DNA of 64,000 nt, from the NCBI RefSeq assembly GCF_000312365.2, contig NZ_HG003690.1:106966-170965 (forward strand), given 5' to 3'. Under the pieces are notes generated by a model that was not told where the DNA came from, ran no database searches, and saw only the letters and a program-made list of their open reading frames with translations. A program made the translations under genes and the position numbers. Origin of the DNA: Anaerococcus provencensis. GTDB lineage: Bacteria; Bacillota; Clostridia; Tissierellales; Peptoniphilaceae. Shown piece after piece: positions 54,446-62,782 of this stretch. Position 1 is the stretch's first letter. The number at the start of each line of letters is the position of its first letter.

Positions 54446-56236
54446 ATGGAAAATATATACCAAACATTAAAAAAATATTTTGGATACGAATCTTTTAGAG
54501 ATGGTCAAGAAGAAATAATTACAAATATCCTGGAAAAGAAGGATGTTCTTGGAGTCTTGCCAACTGGTGGAGGCAAATCAATTTGCTACCAATTGCCAGC
54601 TCTACTTATGGATGGCTTAACATTGGTGATATCTCCCTTGATATCTCTTATGAAAGATCAGGTAGATTCCCTAGTAGAAAATGGGATAAGTGCCAAGTTT
54701 ATCAACTCAAGTCAAACTTTTGAAGAATACAAAAACACCTTGGACCTTGTAAAAGCTGGCAAGGTCAAGATCCTATACATTTCTCCAGAAAGACTTGAAA
54801 ATGAATACTTTATAGAATTTTTAAAAGACATAGATGTATCTCTAATAGCTGTTGATGAAGCTCATTGCATAAGCCAGTGGGGCCACGATTTTAGGCCTTC
54901 TTATAAGTTAATACCAATGATCTACCAGTATCTGCCAGACATTCCAAAAGCTGCTTTTACAGCAACTGCAACTAAGGAAGTCAGAGAAGATATCATAGAA
55001 AATCTAAAACTTGATGATCCATATGTCAAAGTTACAGGCTTTGACAGGGAAAATCTTACATTCTTGGTAGAAAAACCAAAAGATAAGCTTAGATTTCTCA
55101 AAGATTATCTACTAAACCACAAGGAAGATTCTGGAATAATTTACGCAGGAACTCGCAAAAAAGTAGATGAAGTATACAAGTTTATTAAAAAACTTGGCCT
55201 AGATGTTTCAAAGTACCACGCAGGTCTTGCGGAAAAGACTAGGATTAAAAGCCAGGATGATTTTATCTATGAGAGAAAAAAGATAATAGTAGCTACAAAT
55301 GCCTTTGGTATGGGAATTGATAAGAGTAATGTCAGATATGTAATCCACTATAATATGCCAAAAGATATGGAATCCTACTACCAAGAAGCAGGTCGTGCGG
55401 GCCGAGATGGGGAAGCTAGTGATTGTATACTTTTGTACAATTCCCAAGATATAATACTAAACAAATTTTTGATTAACCAAAGTTACAATCCGCGCTTTAA
55501 GGCTTACCAATTAGAAAAACTTCAAGTTATCATAAATTATGTAAATACTACTAACTGTCTGAGAGCCTTCATATTAAATTACTTTGGCCAAGAAGCCCGC
55601 GAAACTTGCGATAATTGTTCTAACTGTCTTGGAGAAATCAAAAGAGAAGATGCAACTATCGATAGTCAGAAAGTTTTATCTTGTATATATAGGCTTGACC
55701 AAAGATATGGGCAAAAAACTGTAATTGATTGCCTTAAGGGATCAAAAAACAAAAATTCTAGGGAGAAAAACCTAGATCAAGTGTCAACCTATGGTTTGAT
55801 GAAAGAAGAGAACGAGAAGTATATCAGAGACCTCATAGGAACCCTAGTAGCAGATGGCTATATAAGAGTAAGTGGCAACACTTATCCGATATTAAAGCTT
55901 ACCGAAAAATCAAAAGATGTGCTATTTGACGAGAAAAAAGTCTTTGTAAATAAGAGCAAGAAAGAACCTATCAAAGAAAAAGTAACTAGCGGCCTGGGAT
56001 CATATGATGATAAATTATTTAACCATCTCAAGAAAGTAAGGCTAGAACTCTCAAAACAAAGAAATGTTCCGCCATTTATCATTTTTTCAGATGCTTCCTT
56101 AAAAGATATGGCAACCTACAAGCCAACAAGCGAAGAAAAGTTTTTGCAAATCAAAGGAGTAGGAGATAAGAAGCTCATTCAGTATGGAGATATTTTTATA
56201 GCAGAAATCAATGAATTTATGGTGAGAAATAGGTGA
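54446..56236 (+). CDS. recQ: ATP-dependent DNA helicase RecQ
   Basis: About 596 residues: Walker A LPTGGGKSICYQ, DEAH box VDEAHCISQWGHDFR, motif V/VI TNAFGMGIDKSNVRYVIH and QEAGRAGRDG, RecQ zinc cysteines (CDNCSNC), winged helix, and a C-terminal HRDC domain (PPFIIFSDASLKDMA). Unwinds recombination intermediates. ATG 54446 is chosen from homology, as no clear ribosome site is present before it or before the TTG at 54419. Confidence 0.95.
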   Translation: MENIYQTLKKYFGYESFRDGQEEIITNILEKKDVLGVLPTGGGKSICYQLPALLMDGLTLVISPLISLMKDQVDSLVENGISAKFINSSQTFEEYKNTLDLVKAGKVKILYISPERLENEYFIEFLKDIDVSLIAVDEAHCISQWGHDFRPSYKLIPMIYQYLPDIPKAAFTATATKEVREDIIENLKLDDPYVKVTGFDRENLTFLVEKPKDKLRFLKDYLLNHKEDSGIIYAGTRKKVDEVYKFIKKLGLDVSKYHAGLAEKTRIKSQDDFIYERKKIIVATNAFGMGIDKSNVRYVIHYNMPKDMESYYQEAGRAGRDGEASDCILLYNSQDIILNKFLINQSYNPRFKAYQLEKLQVIINYVNTTNCLRAFILNYFGQEARETCDNCSNCLGEIKREDATIDSQKVLSCIYRLDQRYGQKTVIDCLKGSKNKNSREKNLDQVSTYGLMKEENEKYIRDLIGTLVADGYIRVSGNTYPILKLTEKSKDVLFDEKKVFVNKSKKEPIKEKVTSGLGSYDDKLFNHLKKVRLELSKQRNVPPFIIFSDASLKDMATYKPTSEEKFLQIKGVGDKKLIQYGDIFIAEINEFMVRNR

Positions 56237-56289
56237 ATTTGACTTAAGAAAAATTGAAAATATTTTAAAAAGATTTATAATATACTTAT

Positions 56290-56370
56290 AAGGCTAGGGG
56301 TGCAAAATGCTGAGATGTCTTTAAGGCAAACCCTTTAAACTTGATGCGGATAAAACCGACGTAAGGAAGC
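56290..56370 (+). promoter_or_regulatory. TPP riboswitch
   Basis: Contains the THI-box text AGGGGTGC, GCTGAGA, ACCCTTTAAACTTGAT and the second helix GCGGATAAAACCGACGTAAGGAA. It represses the downstream transporter when thiamine pyrophosphate is plentiful, through the terminator at 56385-56413. Confidence 0.95.
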
Positions 56371-56384
56371 AAGAATGATTCTTA

Positions 56385-56413
56385 AACCTAGGCTTATTGC
56401 CTAGGATTTTTTT
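56385..56413 (+). terminator. Riboswitch-controlled terminator
   Basis: ACCTAGGC pairs with GCCTAGG, followed by a run of T, between the TPP aptamer and the first gene. Confidence 0.9.
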
Positions 56414-56429
56414 ATTTTAGGGAGGAAAT

Positions 56430-56723
56430 ATGAGAGGTTCTATAGCTATCCAGGTCTTACCTGATACAAATCGTGATGATATTTTTAACAAGGTAGACAA
56501 GGTGATTGAATATATAGCTAGTACTGGCCTAGACTATGAAGTTTCTGCCTTTGAAACAAGTGTTGATGGTGAATTTGACGAGCTTATGGATATTATAAGA
56601 AAAGCCCATGAGCTTATGCTAGAAGAAGACATGGAAGGTGTAAATTGTTACATCAAAACAAGTTTTAGAAAAAATGGAGATGGTTGGTCTATTGAAGACA
56701 AAACAAAAAAATATAGGAAATAA
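56430..56723 (+). CDS. Thiamine-binding protein, MTH1187/YkoF-like
   Basis: 97 residues, starting MRGSIAIQVLPDTNRDD, an alpha/beta fold of the MTH1187 family (PF01910), with a strand-helix pattern and ETSVDGEFDELMDIIRKAHELM. Small intracellular thiamine-type ligand binders in this family lie beside HMP transporters. Under the TPP riboswitch and overlapping the permease gene. Confidence 0.88.
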   Translation: MRGSIAIQVLPDTNRDDIFNKVDKVIEYIASTGLDYEVSAFETSVDGEFDELMDIIRKAHELMLEEDMEGVNCYIKTSFRKNGDGWSIEDKTKKYRK

Positions 56724-57465
56724 GATCATTCCCATATCCTTATTTATAATCCTAGTTATTATATGGGAATATATTGTAGCAACTGGCAAGGTAGAAAGGT
56801 ATATATTGCCAGCTCCAAGCGATATTTTAGAGGTCTTGGCCAAAGAGAGCCAGGTTTTATTTGACCACAGCCTAGTCACTATCAAAGAAACCTTACTAGG
56901 TCTTATGATAGGGGTCGCAATTGGCTTTATTCTTGCCATACTTATGGATAGGTTCAAATTTGTAAGAGCTGCCTTTTATCCATTTATAGTTTTATCTCAA
57001 ACTATACCAACAGTTGCTATCGCACCAATTCTAGTCATATGGTTTGGCTATGAGATGCTACCAAAGGTTATTTTGATAGTGCTTACAACTTTCTATCCCA
57101 TAGCCATGGGAGTCTATGATGCCCTCCAGCAAATTGACAAAGATTACTTGGTGTTGCTCGATAGTATGAAGGCTAGTAGCTTAGATAAATATAAGTATGC
57201 AAAGATACCAATGATTGGGCCTAACTTTTTCTCATCACTAAAGATTTCTAGCTCCTATGCGGTAATTGCTGCTGTTGTTTCAGAGTGGCTAGGAGGCTTT
57301 ATGGGACTAGGGGTTTATATGACCAGGGTAAGAAAGGCCTATGCCCTGGACAAGATGTTTGCGGTAATAATCATTACATCACTATTAAGTATGGTTTTAG
57401 TTGGAATTGTCACAATAATTGAAAGATCCATTTTGAAATGGAATTATGTAAATGAAAAGGAATAA
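56692..57465 (+). CDS. Thiamine-precursor ABC transporter permease (ThiX-like)
   Basis: About 257 residues, six helices, with the EAA-type loop (DYLVLLDSMKASSLDKYKYAKIPMIGPNFFSSL) that docks the ATPase. TTG 56692 overlaps the binding-protein gene; ATG 56674 is an alternative and neither has a good ribosome site, so translational coupling is likely. With the NMT1-type binding protein it should import HMP or a formylamino precursor. Confidence 0.9.
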   Translation: MKTKQKNIGNKIIPISLFIILVIIWEYIVATGKVERYILPAPSDILEVLAKESQVLFDHSLVTIKETLLGLMIGVAIGFILAILMDRFKFVRAAFYPFIVLSQTIPTVAIAPILVIWFGYEMLPKVILIVLTTFYPIAMGVYDALQQIDKDYLVLLDSMKASSLDKYKYAKIPMIGPNFFSSLKISSSYAVIAAVVSEWLGGFMGLGVYMTRVRKAYALDKMFAVIIITSLLSMVLVGIVTIIERSILKWNYVNEKE

Positions 57466-57468
57466 AAT

Positions 57469-58545
57469 ATGCAAAAAAAGATTATATCAGGAGTACTTGC
57501 TCTACTAATGACACTTACTGCTTGTGGAAATAACCAAGAAGCAGCAACAAATACAGAAAAAGAAGAAAATAAAGAAGCAGCTAGTACAGAAAATAAGACA
57601 GAAGAAGTTGTAGAAGAAGAAAAAGATCCTGAAACAAAGGAACTTAAGAAAGTTACAGTAGTCCTAGACTACACACCAAATACCAATCACACAGGTCTTT
57701 ATGTTGCAAAAGACAAAGGCTTTTATGAAGAAAAAGGCTTTGATGTAGAAATCGTTCAACCACCAGAAGATGGGGCAGAGGCTCTTGTAGCATCTGGCAA
57801 GGCTGATTTTGGTGTATCCTACCAAGATTCCTTGGCAAATGTATTGGCAGGAGATGCAAAGATGCCAATAACAGCTATTGCTGCAATCATCCAACACAAT
57901 ACATCAGGTATTATGTCAAGAAAGGGTGAGGGAATAGATAGACCAAAAGGACTTGAGGGCAAGAGATACTCAACTTGGAACTCTCCAGTAGAACAAAATA
58001 CTATCAAAAAAGTAATGGAAGTAGACGGCGGAGATTTTGACAAATTACAAATGATCCCAGCAAGCCAACTTGATGAAGTTGCAGCTCTTCGAGAAGATCA
58101 AACTGATGCTATTTGGATATTTGAAGGCTGGGGCAAGGTAAATGCTGACGTCCAAGATTATCCAGTAGATTATTGGAACTTCAAAGATATAGATGATACC
58201 TTTGACTTCTATACACCAGTTTTAATTTCAAATAATGACTTAATAGCAAATGAAAAAGACTATGTAAAAGACTTTGTAGAAGCGACTAAAAAAGGCTATG
58301 AATTTGCTATCGACAATCCTAAAGAAGCAGCAGACATCTTGCTTGCCAATGATGACTCTCTAGGAAAAGATATAATCTATGCTTCCCAAGAATTTTTGAG
58401 CAAGGAATACAAAAAAGATACTGACAAATGGGGCATCTTTGATAAGGATAGATGGGCAAAATACTACACATGGTTAAATGACAATGACCTAGTAGAAGAA
58501 AAACTTGATGTAAATTCAGGATTTACAAACGAATTTGTAGAATGA
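57469..58545 (+). CDS. Thiamine-precursor ABC transporter substrate-binding lipoprotein (ThiY-like)
   Basis: 358 residues: lipoprotein signal (LLMTLTACGN, Cys near 19), an acidic linker, then an NMT1/THI5-like domain with LDYTPNTNHTGLYVAKDKGFYEEKGF and QYQDS-like VSYQDSLANVLAG. These bind HMP or N-formyl-4-amino-5-aminomethyl-2-methylpyrimidine. Part of the TPP-controlled operon. Confidence 0.94.
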   Translation: MQKKIISGVLALLMTLTACGNNQEAATNTEKEENKEAASTENKTEEVVEEEKDPETKELKKVTVVLDYTPNTNHTGLYVAKDKGFYEEKGFDVEIVQPPEDGAEALVASGKADFGVSYQDSLANVLAGDAKMPITAIAAIIQHNTSGIMSRKGEGIDRPKGLEGKRYSTWNSPVEQNTIKKVMEVDGGDFDKLQMIPASQLDEVAALREDQTDAIWIFEGWGKVNADVQDYPVDYWNFKDIDDTFDFYTPVLISNNDLIANEKDYVKDFVEATKKGYEFAIDNPKEAADILLANDDSLGKDIIYASQEFLSKEYKKDTDKWGIFDKDRWAKYYTWLNDNDLVEEKLDVNSGFTNEFVE

Positions 58546-59279
58546 ATGTACTAAGATTAGAAGATATTTATAAAAGTTTTGGCGAAAAAGATGTGCTAAA
58601 TGGCATATCTTTTTCTGTCGAAAAGGGAGAAATAGTTGGCCTACTTGGAGTAAGTGGCAGTGGCAAATCTACAGTTTTCAATATAATATCTGGAAATATT
58701 AAGCCAAATAATGGCAGGGTCTTTATAGATGGCAAGGAAACAACAGGAGAAACAGGCCATGTTTCCTATATGCTCCAAAAAGATTTGCTCTTTGATCATA
58801 TGAAGGTAGTAGATAATGCGGCACTTGCCCTAAGGATTAAGGGTATGGACAAAAAGAAAGCAAGAGAGACAGCGAGTTCCTACTTTAAAGAATTTGGCTT
58901 AGAAAATCAAGAAGATAAATATCCTAGAGAGCTTTCTGGTGGGATGAGGCAAAGAGTGGCTTTGCTTAGGACTTACCTTAACAAAGAACCTATCATCTTG
59001 CTAGATGAACCTTTCTCAGCTCTTGATAAACTCACCAAAGATAAGCTGCACAATTGGTTTTTGGATATAATAAAAAAATACCAAATGACTGGCATATTCA
59101 TAAGTCATGACATAGACGAAGCAATTTATCTTTCTGACAGGATATTAATATTAAAAACTGATGGCAAACTTCATGACCAAGTTGTAATCAAAGAAAAAAA
59201 TAGGGGAGAAAGCTTCAAACTTTCAGATGAGTTTTTAAACTACAAAAGAGAAATTGCAAAAAAATTAGAAAATTCATAA
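58542..59279 (+). CDS. Thiamine-precursor ABC transporter ATPase (ThiZ-like)
   Basis: 245 residues: GVSGSGKST, LSGGMRQRVALLRT, ILLDEPFSALD, ISHDIDEAIYLSDR. The ATPase of the importer; it overlaps the binding-protein gene by four bases. Relatives drive nitrate/sulfonate/HMP importers. Confidence 0.93.
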   Translation: MNVLRLEDIYKSFGEKDVLNGISFSVEKGEIVGLLGVSGSGKSTVFNIISGNIKPNNGRVFIDGKETTGETGHVSYMLQKDLLFDHMKVVDNAALALRIKGMDKKKARETASSYFKEFGLENQEDKYPRELSGGMRQRVALLRTYLNKEPIILLDEPFSALDKLTKDKLHNWFLDIIKKYQMTGIFISHDIDEAIYLSDRILILKTDGKLHDQVVIKEKNRGESFKLSDEFLNYKREIAKKLENS

Positions 59280-59281
59280 AC

Positions 59282-59354
59282 AAAAACCAGGGTTAAAGAA
59301 ACCCCAAAGTCCATATTCTGGCTTTTGGGGATAAGTTCAATAGCTCTGGTTTTT
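59282..59354. terminator. Convergent terminator, two nested stems
   Basis: AAAAACCAG (59282-59290) pairs with CTGGTTTTT (59345-59353) and CCCCAAAG (59302-59309) with CTTTTGGGG (59322-59330). It lies between the thiamine operon and the oppositely oriented GlpA-like gene and has T runs on both strands. Confidence 0.85.
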
Positions 59355-60861
59355 ATTTCTTTTCCTTCTCTTCGATTTCCTTCTTGGAAGTTTCTTGCAT
59401 TTCTTTTATTAATTCATTTATTCTTTTCTTATTTAATCTTGAAAGGCCATTTCTTTCACTGTCAAACAAGTCATCGATAGCTTTCTTGCCTGCTTCATCT
59501 TCCATTACTTCTAGTACTCTTGGCTTGCAGAATTGTCCTTGGCAAAAACCCATTCCTGCACGAGTTCTACGTTTTACAGCATCGAGAGTTTCAACAGGAA
59601 TACCACGATTCATAGCATCGCGAATGGTAGCTTCACTTACTTGCTCACAACGACAGACAATCCTATCTGGATTACCTAGTGGTAAATCAATCCTATCTTT
59701 GATTTTGTTCATATCTTCAAGTTCTTTGTATTCTATGATAGGATCTCTGTGAGGATTGTAGTCTGGGTCATCTTCGAATTTTAATCCACCATCTTTTAAA
59801 ATACCTTCTACAATTTTTGCAATTTCTGGAGATGAAGTTATGCCTGGAGATTGGATGCCAACTACATTTACAAAGTCTGGGACATTACTTTCTTCTATGA
59901 TGAAGTCGTGGGTTGAGCTTGCTGGGCGAAGTCCTGTAAAGGATCTGATAAATTCACGTAAATTTATTACGTCATCTTTTACAGATTTTTGGGCTTCTTT
60001 GTAGATATACATTAGCCTATCTTCATGGGTTGATAGGTCGATTTCTTCTTCGTCTATGGCATCTGGACCCAATAGAAGGTTGTTGTGGAATGTTCTTGTT
60101 GCAAGTATTCCCTTGGATTTTTCTGTAGGAACTTGGAATAAGACATTGTTGATTTTCTTACCCGTTCCCTTTTGGAATATTAGATATTCACCACTTCTTG
60201 GGTGGATATCAAAATCAGTTTGAGCTATCATTTTTGAAACTATTGCGCCCTCAAGGCCTGATGCATTTATAACATATTTTGCCTCTAATTCTTTGCCATC
60301 TTCAGTTTTTACTAGGAAATGATCATCAGTTTTTTCAATCTCACAAACACGTGAGTTTAGGAAAAGCTCAGCTCCGTTTGTAATGGCATTTTCAACTAGG
60401 GCTATGACATATTCATATGGTGAGCAAACTCCAGCTCCCTTACACCAAAGGGCTGCTATGGCATTATCAGATACATTTGGCTCTATTTGACGGAGCTTTT
60501 CTTGATCTATTATCTCCATATCATCTAGACCATTTTCTATCCCCATGTCATAGAGTTTTTGCAAAGTTTCTTTTTCCTCTTCTTCGAAGGCTAGGACTAA
60601 AGATCCGTTTGCAAGAAAGCCAAAGTTTAATTCCTTGTTAAGCTCTTCAAATTGTTTACGTCCTGGATAGCAAATTCTACCACGAAGCTCATCATGAGGT
60701 TCTGCATAACCACCATGGACTATAGCTGAATTGGCCTTTGATGCGCCCATGCTTACGTCGTTGGCTTTTTCAACTATGGCTATATCGAGCTTATATCTTG
60801 ATAAACGGCGCGCAATAGAGGCTCCGGAAACGCCAGCGCCTATTATTAAAACATCATACAT
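59353..60861 (-). CDS. NAD(P)/FAD-dependent oxidoreductase, GlpA-like with [2Fe-2S] domain
   Basis: 502 residues: FAD site LIIGAGVSGASIARRLSRY at the N-terminus, a DAO-type fold (HGGYAEPHDELRGRI), and a C-terminal BFD-like iron-sulfur domain with CRCEQVSEATIRDAM and GFCQGQFC. Related anaerobic glycerol-3-phosphate dehydrogenases pass electrons through GlpB/GlpC; those partners are not beside it. A glycerol facilitator gene lies upstream, supporting glycerol metabolism. Confidence 0.9.
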   Translation of the reverse strand: MYDVLIIGAGVSGASIARRLSRYKLDIAIVEKANDVSMGASKANSAIVHGGYAEPHDELRGRICYPGRKQFEELNKELNFGFLANGSLVLAFEEEEKETLQKLYDMGIENGLDDMEIIDQEKLRQIEPNVSDNAIAALWCKGAGVCSPYEYVIALVENAITNGAELFLNSRVCEIEKTDDHFLVKTEDGKELEAKYVINASGLEGAIVSKMIAQTDFDIHPRSGEYLIFQKGTGKKINNVLFQVPTEKSKGILATRTFHNNLLLGPDAIDEEEIDLSTHEDRLMYIYKEAQKSVKDDVINLREFIRSFTGLRPASSTHDFIIEESNVPDFVNVVGIQSPGITSSPEIAKIVEGILKDGGLKFEDDPDYNPHRDPIIEYKELEDMNKIKDRIDLPLGNPDRIVCRCEQVSEATIRDAMNRGIPVETLDAVKRRTRAGMGFCQGQFCKPRVLEVMEDEAGKKAIDDLFDSERNGLSRLNKKRINELIKEMQETSKKEIEEKEKK

Positions 60862-60899
60862 ATATAATCCTTCTTTCTATGATAAAGCTTTAAATAAAG

Positions 60900-60937
60900 A
60901 CTGGGTAAGTCTTGTCCTATTAGGATACTTACCCAGT
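60900..60937 (-). terminator. Perfect 11-bp hairpin between facilitator and GlpA-like genes
   Basis: ACTGGGTAAGT pairs with ACTTACCCAGT. On the minus strand CTTTATTT follows, so it may reduce read-through from the facilitator gene into the oxidoreductase gene. Confidence 0.75.
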
Positions 60938-60975
60938 TTCTAATTGCTGTTACAATCTAAATTATATCAAATTAA

Positions 60976-61695
60976 TTAGAATACCCAATTGAAGCAAAGT
61001 ACAGCTATGATACCACCAACTATTGGAGCAACAACTGGAATCCATGAATAATCCCACATAGCGTCAACTTTTTTGTCAAAAGGAAGTATTTGGTACATAA
61101 TTCTTGGACCAAGGTCACGAGCAGGGTTAATTGCATAACCTGTTAGTCCACCTAGAGACATACCAACTGATACTATAAGACCATTTACATAAAGATAATT
61201 CATTCCAACATCTCCAGCGCCTGCTACATTACCAAAACCAAGGATAGCAAAAACTAATACGAATGTTCCAACCATCTCAGATAGGAAATTTCTACCTGTG
61301 TTTTTGATTGAAGGAGCTGTACAGAAGCAACCACGTACTATAGCTGGGTCAACTTCACAAGTATCATTGAAATGATCTTTGAATAGTAAATAAACTAACA
61401 AAGCACCAAGCATAGCACCTAGCATTTGGCCAAGTATGTAAGTTAGTACTGTATCCCAAGCTATATCGCCTTTAAAAGCAAGGGCAATAGTCAAAGCTGG
61501 GTTAAAATGTGCACCACTCATTGCGCCAAATATGGTAGCTGGAATCATTACTGCAAGACCCCATGCCAAAGTGATTTGAACTGGACCTGCACCAGCCATT
61601 CCTGACTTACGTGTAAGTACGTTTGCAACAACTCCATCACCTAATAAAATAAGTAAAAAAGTGCCTACGAATTCTGCCACAAAAATATCTCTCAT
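60976..61695 (-). CDS. glpF: Glycerol uptake facilitator (aquaglyceroporin)
   Basis: 239 residues, six helices and the two NPA half-helices: GAHFNPALTIAL and GYAINPARDLGPRI. The aspartate in NPARD marks glycerol channels rather than water channels. ATG 61695 has AAGGAGG before it; a longer frame to 61743 has none. Runs in the same direction as the GlpA-like gene. Confidence 0.94.
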   Translation of the reverse strand: MRDIFVAEFVGTFLLILLGDGVVANVLTRKSGMAGAGPVQITLAWGLAVMIPATIFGAMSGAHFNPALTIALAFKGDIAWDTVLTYILGQMLGAMLGALLVYLLFKDHFNDTCEVDPAIVRGCFCTAPSIKNTGRNFLSEMVGTFVLVFAILGFGNVAGAGDVGMNYLYVNGLIVSVGMSLGGLTGYAINPARDLGPRIMYQILPFDKKVDAMWDYSWIPVVAPIVGGIIAVLCFNWVF

Positions 61696-61839
61696 AATAA
61701 CCTCCTTAGTTAAAGACAAAGAGCGAGTGTACAAAAAATACAACCCGCTCTCGTTCTTTCAAATATTTTATTGTGGAAACCTTTTCTGTATTAATTATAG
61801 CATTAATTAAAAAATATAGCAATAGTGTTATTAAAATTT

Positions 61840-62658
61840 CTATAAAGAATTATTGTTTATTTTTCTAAACTCTGAAGGCGATATCTTATTTTTTCTTTTA
61901 AAAGCTCTATTAAAGCTAACTAAATTATTAAAACCAACTTCCTCACTTATTTGAGTAATATTTTTATCCGTTTCCATAAGCTGTTTTTCTGCAACGGTTA
62001 GTCTTGTTGTATTCAGGTAGTCAAAAATAGTATAAGTTGTTAGTTTCTTAAATTTTTTACACATATAATATTTATTAAGATAGACCTGGTTGGCTATATC
62101 GTCTAATGTGATTTGCTTGTTATAGTTTTTGTCTATATAGGCCATAATATTTAGAGCTGTCATATCTGTATTTTTTACTAAGATATTATCTTTAAGATCT
62201 ATTATACTTATTAGAAGCAGGTTAAATATCAATTTAAATTTTTCTTTTTCCAGTTTATTTTGATTTAACAGAGCTAAATTCATTAGTTCTAGAATGTATG
62301 ATCTTGTTAAAGAAGATTCTTTAGCACTGAAACCGTTATTTAATAAAGGGCTAAAAGATTTTTCTAATTCACTAGAGGAAAAAATATCCTTGGTAAAATA
62401 AATCAATACTCGATCAAAAGCAATATCTTTTTCACCATAAGAAAAATGTTTAACATTAGGACCTATAACAACAAATTCATTTTTAGTTATCCTCGTAATT
62501 TTACCATCTATGACTTGTATTCTTTCGCCATCAAGCAAATAGTAGAGTTCGTAATATGGATGGCTGTGAGCTTGTGACATATTAGTATTAACATCTTTCA
62601 TTCTTTCTAAAGAAAAAGAGTCCCCTTTATTCATAAAAATGGCGGCTTTGTCAAACAT
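61840..62658 (-). CDS. AraC family regulator, sugar-type, divergent from GH31
   Basis: About 272 residues: cupin sensor (HSHPYYELYYLLDGER), then two helix-turn-helix motifs (ITLDDIANQVYLNKYYMCKKFKKLT, then ITQISEEVGFNNLVSFNRAFKRKNKISPSEFRK). ATG 62658 has AAAGGAG before it. Divergent from the glycosidase gene, which it probably controls. Confidence 0.92.
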   Translation of the reverse strand: MFDKAAIFMNKGDSFSLERMKDVNTNMSQAHSHPYYELYYLLDGERIQVIDGKITRITKNEFVVIGPNVKHFSYGEKDIAFDRVLIYFTKDIFSSSELEKSFSPLLNNGFSAKESSLTRSYILELMNLALLNQNKLEKEKFKLIFNLLLISIIDLKDNILVKNTDMTALNIMAYIDKNYNKQITLDDIANQVYLNKYYMCKKFKKLTTYTIFDYLNTTRLTVAEKQLMETDKNITQISEEVGFNNLVSFNRAFKRKNKISPSEFRKINNNSL

Positions 62659-62782
62659 AATCAATCTCCTTTATTGTAATTATATGAGAAAAGACAATAT
62701 ATGTAAAGAAACAATCGTTTTCGTACAAAACAATACTAGAATAAACTAATAATTATATATATCATTTTATTAGGAGGTGTGA

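Noticed and set aside
59384-60943. Plus-strand frames opposite the GlpA-like gene
   Set aside because: All are antisense shadows of a well-conserved flavoprotein.
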